Shown piece by piece: positions 59,659 through 64,000 of a DNA stretch of 64,000 nt (position 1 is the first letter of the stretch; each line of letters begins with the position of its first letter). Source of the stretch: Liquidambar formosana (lineage: Eukaryota > Streptophyta > Magnoliopsida > Saxifragales > Altingiaceae); NCBI GenBank assembly GCA_039720395.1, contig JBBPBK010000109.1, positions 62,001 through 126,000 of the forward strand, read 5' to 3'. A model generated the notes under the pieces. The model made no database searches and was not told the origin of the DNA. It worked only from the letters and a program-made list of their open reading frames with translations. The position numbers and the translations under genes were made by a program.

Positions 59659-60584
59659 GTGAGATGGAGTTTGTATACTTGAAGCAGCTCCTTGTTTCAT
59701 TGGGTAACCATCTGGTCCATTAACTTCTGCTGCCACAGACTGGTTCATGCAAAAAGGAGCATCCATCCTGCTTAGTGCTGTTTACAAGCATATTTTTGTC
59801 ATACTTGTGGCCTGATTTCTATGATTTTGCCTCTTTTATTGTCTTGGGCAAACACAGAATCTATGACAATCTTTCTAATTATCAGAACATTTGGGCTACG
59901 GATTCATAGCCTTCTAGATAGCTAATGGCCTATGAATGATACCTCTTTGATGCCATAGTGGATAGAAGTATGAGTTTGTTGTACTTTGCTTGCTGATTGA
60001 AATTCACTTAATCTGATAAGTTATTTTTGGACTGTTCTTTAGTGTAAATAACATTTGTTGTATGCGATATAATTGCCTGAGTTTTCACTGTTCTCATGCT
60101 TGACCCAACTCAAGTAAACCCATTGCCACTCCTGGTTTAACTTCCCAAAACCAATTATTTTATTTGCAATTTCCAAAGTATCTGCATTCATAATGTGATC
60201 TCATCACCTTCTTAAACTGGAAAGTTGAGGCACTGCCGCTGGTAAAGTCTCCTTCACAGGACATATCATGAATCAGGACTCTTCTAGTGAGAGAAAAACT
60301 CTGCTTGCATTTCTCACCCCAAGTGGGGGGCTGCTGTCCTCACAAACTCAATTCACTTTTCTGTTGTTTGCTAATTTCTTGCCATGGTGGCTTGGAATGA
60401 TCTTAGTATAGTGTCCTTTAATGGTGTTTTGGCAGAACAACTCCTTCGTCCAAAGATACCATAGGTGTTTGATTTAGATAATGGCATCCTATCTTGGAGC
60501 CAAAACTGCTGGCGGCATAGTTTTAGTGGAGTTAGATAATGGGCCTATACAAATGCTCGGGCAGAGACAACAATGATTTAGGTG

Positions 60585-60730
60585 AAGTGAAGCTGCTTTA
60601 CACAATCGCATGTCAAAGACAGCATGACGATTGGAAATCATTTCATATACGTGAACACGGAAATTTCATCGAATGGATTGAACGAGTCCCCATCTTCCTT
60701 TCTCACCAGTACCCTCAGTTTTCCTACTTG
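60585..60730. repeat. Duplicated segment (partner 63695-64000)
   Basis: GTGAAGCTGCTTTACACA, GCATGTC-AAGACAG, GGATTGAA and CCCATCTTCCTTT blocks recur in the same order at 63695-64000. In the second copy the spacing is stretched by an insertion of about 150 bases. Confidence 0.75.
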
Positions 60731-60879
60731 CATAAAATCACTGCGAGGATATGCCTTATCAATCTGCAATAATTATTTATTCAACCATTAACGGAGACAC
60801 GGAGACCTATCCATATGTCGAAGGTTTTACCTTGGTGTTTTTTTTAAACATTAAAAAAAAAAAAAAAAAAATTTATATT

Positions 60880-61002
60880 GAAAGCGTAACTGATAATAGC
60901 GCTTCCCCCTAAATTGAAAGCGCAATTTCTAGAAGCGCTTTCAAGAGCACTGGTTACAGTAGCGCTTTTTGAAAGCGTCATTAGCACCACCGCTTTTATA
61001 GT
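60880..61002. repeat. AGCGC-rich repeat, shared with 10736-10798
   Basis: Repeated GAAAGCG/AGCGCTT phrases in alternating orientation and CATTAGCACCACCGCTTTTA. It is similar to the short block upstream of bS6c. Confidence 0.5.
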
Positions 61003-61149
61003 TTTTTTTTTTAATTTTTTAATTTTATTTTTTAATAGGAAAGAACACAAAAAAATCCATAGCGCCGCATCCTATATGCCTCTGGTTTTGGAAGGCGCTG
61101 TTTGGTTGATGTTTTATTTATTTATTTATTTTTTCCTCTCTCATTTCTT

Positions 61150-61600
61150 GAAGAATAATAGATAGGCTTATTATGTGGGATGGCATGCATAATTTGTTTC
61201 CCATTGCATAAGTCAAACCTCTCACTGAAGCACTGCTCTGTGATTTTATGCCTTTATCTTTTGTTATTTGTTAGTGAATAAGAATGTGGAGGCCCAAACT
61301 ACTAAAGGATATATATACATTGGTGTAGAAATCTTTGTTATGCTGCTCAACAGATGAAGCAATCAAACGCTGCACTGGTACTTATCTCACACTACTTAAT
61401 TTGCTACTTCTCCACTTGCTACTTCTCCTGATTGGCTGATTGACACTTGCATTTGTACACAATAAGGCTGCAATTCAGCCAGGTTGGACTGGCCTTAAGG
61501 CCAAGTGGTCAATCCACACCCAAATTAGGCAATCTACTTATGCTTGACGCAACTCAAACAAACCCATTTGCCACTCCTGGTTTAACTTCATGAATAACGA
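61150..61600. repeat. Partial duplicate of the kish locus lacking exon 4
   Basis: 61150-61530 matches 57985-58345 (start of kish intron 3), and then 61536-61600 matches about 60095-60160 (GCTTGAC-CAACTCAA, CCACTCCTGGTTTAACTTC). The intervening 1.75 kb, which in the original holds exon 4, is missing. Exon 3 itself is reduced to a trace (AGAATA-TAG) at the left edge. Confidence 0.78.
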
Positions 61601-61910
61601 ATTCTGAAAATCATCGGCTCAGATGGATCTGATATAGATGACATCTTCTCAGCCCCATCTCTGCCCATTCCCTATTTTCAGACTAAAATGAAAAACACTA
61701 CAACAGTTCTTACATGACTGGCTGTCATTGCCAGATGCCAAGACATGTCAACACATTGTCTAAAAAAAATAAAAAATAAAATAAAGGGGCCTAAATATTG
61801 GAAACATGACCACCCTCTATATGTTTCAGCTATCATGCTAGCCGGACTCAACTGATAAACAAAACAAATTTCTTTAAGCTCCGATGTCTATGCACTATTA
61901 AAAGAACTAA

Positions 61911-62212
61911 GGCTGCGTTTGGTTTGAGGGAATAAGGGAGGAAATGGAATGATAATTCCATTCCTCTAAAAAAAGTGTGTGTTTGGTAACACAAAGGAAT
62001 GGAAGAGCCATTCCTTCCCAAACAAAGAGGAAGGACTATTCCCACCTATTAAAGAGTGAAAATATTAAAAGTGGATCCCACCTATTCTTTTCCATTCTAT
62101 TCCCACTCCTTACCACACATTAGGCATGAAATGACTACTCCCATTCCATTCCCATTCCCATTCCATTCCCACTCTCATTCCATTCCACCATTCCCTTAAA
62201 CCAAACACAGCC
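61911..62212. mobile_element. Tourist-like MITE (PIF/Harbinger type), TAA target duplication
   Basis: A 302-bp element. The left end GGCTGCGTTTGGTTTGAGGG and right end (CCCTTAAACCAAACACAGCC) are inverted partners. TAA flanks both (61908-61910 and 62213-62215). The interior is CATTCC-rich. Confidence 0.8.
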
Positions 62213-62336
62213 TAAAGTTCAAAAAATCAGAAAACTTCATATATTTCAAGAGATGATTAACTTGTTCATAAATTAAGAGCCTATAAAGATTTCTACAATT
62301 GACATAATGTTATGATGCATTTTGCAACACTGAGGC

Positions 62337-62467
62337 CTATCTCTTCTTCCTTCCACCCTTCCCAGATTTAGAAGGGCCAGTGCTTGAAGTGGATGCAGGC
62401 TCCTGTTTCTTGGTCCTCCCAGGGTGTCTGGGAACCAGCTCTGCAACTTGGAGCATCAGCTGTTTTT
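62337..62467 (-). CDS. Last coding exon of an unidentified gene (partial)
   Basis: A minus-strand exon after a good acceptor (TTTGCAG at 62468-62474), ending at TAG 62337-62339. It codes 42 full residues: KQLMLQVAELVPRHPGRTKK, then a Ser/Thr/Pro stretch and a very basic end GKGGRKKR. The tail looks like a nuclear or RNA-binding C-terminus. Upstream exons were not recognised and probably lie beyond 64000. The family is unknown to me. Confidence 0.5.
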
Positions 62468-62474
62468 CTGCAAA

Positions 62475-64000
62475 TTACATCCGGAATCAAAATGCATGAG
62501 AAAAAAGAGCTATGATGCTCTATTTTGAAAACGACCAGTAAACTTAACAATGACAAGCAAAAATTGTGCAATCAGGGACTATTGGAGATGGCAAAGATGG
62601 CTGCTCATCATGAATGTATAGTGTTAATACTATATGTTCTCAAATTTAAAATTTCCACACCCATCAATCTAAATCTTCGATATGTCCCATCCGAAAAAAA
62701 TCCCTAATCTGCTAGATAAGAAAACAAATGCTTTTGGTAAAAAATAAAACTATAAAAAATTCCACCATTTTAAGAGAATAAAATCAGCCATGCAGGTAGT
62801 AAAGCTTTCTTATCTACAATATCTTCTTATAAAAGAAACATTTATCCAACTTTAATCTGTCTCTAGTAAACTGAGAATAAAGTGACAAAGAATGCTACAA
62901 AGCCTGCTATGATGCCAGAAATTTGTATTTTCGCAATTCCAAAAACCATTTTGTTAAAACAAAAGTCTCCTACATAGTCAGAACAGTACTGATCTATTTT
63001 TCAGGAATCTGCTACAGGGAGCTCAGCAGCAATCAACTTGTATTAACTTCTCATCCTACAGGATATCTGAATAAAAATGTGATGCCTCATTTATAGAAAG
63101 TTTATTGACACAAGCAGAATAGGCTTGGGATAATGATATGTTAGAGGAAACCTCTGACGACTATGAATGGAAATGAGTCGAGTTCATGAAATGAAGCAAA
63201 TATAAAAATTTGGTCTGGGACTACACTAAAATTGATGCATATGATTTAAACAGTGGCTCATGGGTGGTGGCAGATCACTACCTACAACTGGGGGAAATGG
63301 CTGTCTAACGTTTGGCCATTAACTGCAACAGCCAACCAAACAACTGCTTAGTCCAAACTATCTAAACTCCCAACAAGGACTTTCTTCTTCAAATTATAAT
63401 GAAGGTGGGTTGTCATCTGAAAATGACAGTACTAAGGAAAGGGTTAAAAGAGGAAGGATTGCACAGATCTCTGTTGAAACTTGAAATCAATCGTCCATTC
63501 ATCCCTTCCTTGTCACCAGCTCATCAGCTCATGGGCTGTCACCTCAACTTGAGTACCAAGGAAAGAATTTAAAGCAGAATGTTTATACAGCCCTGGCATT
63601 CATCATTTCTTAGAACACTGGGTGTCATCAACAAGTTGCATCTAAGACAGTCATAACATACAACAAATTAAATAGACTAGCTATATAGATGGGTGAAGCT
63701 GCTTTACACAGTTGCATGTCGAAGACAGAACATGAAGATAGGAAACCATTTCTTAGACATGACAGTGATTTTATTGCGCACTTTGTTAGAACCTAATTGA
63801 ATCGTAACAATTGAAAACAACATGCTTATTTCCTGTAACAACTAAATTGATCAAACGGATATCTGAAAACTAAGCTCAGCGTCTGGAAATCAATTTGATA
63901 AACAAACAAAACCATCTTTTCTAATAAAAGGGAATATCCTTACTGGAAGAAATGACTGGATTGAATAGGGTCCCATCTTCCTTTTTCAGCAATACCCTCA
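62475..64000. other. No gene recognised; repeat of 60585-60730 at the edge
   Basis: If the exon at 62337-62467 is real, this is likely its intron. The last 300 bases repeat the segment downstream of kish. No tRNA or other exon seen. Confidence 0.45.

Larger units (their letters stand above)
59659..62336. other. Intergenic region with a broken duplicate of the kish 3' end
   Basis: It contains the kish 3' flank, the AGCGC repeat at 60880-61002, the partial kish duplicate (61150-61600) and a Tourist-like MITE. The open frame 60539-60772 (MGLYKCSGRDNND...) has no recognised family and its DNA is partly repeated at 63695-64000; it is not called as a gene. Confidence 0.55.

Noticed and set aside
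60539..60772. A 77-aa open frame (MGLYKCSGRDNND...) as a gene
   Set aside because: No recognised motif, and its DNA is part of a diverged duplication in which the frame is not kept.

Overview
The window reads as nuclear DNA of a flowering plant, most likely a eudicot. It is AT-rich, genes are split by GT-AG introns, intergenic DNA is full of transposon debris, and the recognisable products are plant versions of conserved eukaryotic proteins: 26S proteasome RPN12, plastid ribosomal protein bS6, ABI-like SCAR/WAVE subunit, kish, and an RHA4A-like RING-H2 protein. No rRNA, tRNA or CRISPR array was seen. All gene models were assembled by hand from splice-site logic, phase and family resemblance; exon coordinates are given so they can be checked.

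Layout: (1) 374-3248, minus, a three-exon membrane RING-H2 E3 ligase. (2) 7176-10588, minus, plastid bS6 precursor with one 2.8 kb intron, flanked on both sides by copies of a duplicated segment. (3) 13382-20352, plus, RPN12 in six exons, with LINE tails in its introns. (4) 25588-28183, plus, ABIL protein in nine coding exons, with a probable 5' UTR intron. (5) 28.2-31.4 kb, a gene-poor stretch with two fragments of RPN12 exon 1 and a perfect hairpin. (6) 31462-40825, minus, a 14-exon gene for a protein with three DUF2439/ZGRF1-type modules. (7) 41022-50094, an apparently complete Mutator-like element (MULE) with a 9-bp target duplication. It carries an intact mudrA-like transposase gene (plus) and a decayed Ulp1-like protease gene (minus). 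(8) 50.1-56 kb, nested MITE-type elements and a duplicated 370-bp segment. (9) 56411-59658, plus, kish (TMEM167 family) in four exons. (10) 59.7-64 kb, a broken second copy of the kish 3' region, a Tourist-like MITE, and the last exon of an unidentified minus-strand gene.

The host genes are unrelated housekeeping genes and show no operon-like logic. The most interesting object is the MULE. Its non-coding DNA (5' region, introns of both genes, intergenic spacer) is studded with a 20-bp dyad, AACAG-N10-CTGTT, with constant 10-bp spacing. A diverged form recurs in a four-unit tandem array near the right end. The element sits about 200 bp upstream of the DUF2439 gene start codon and is transcribed away from it.
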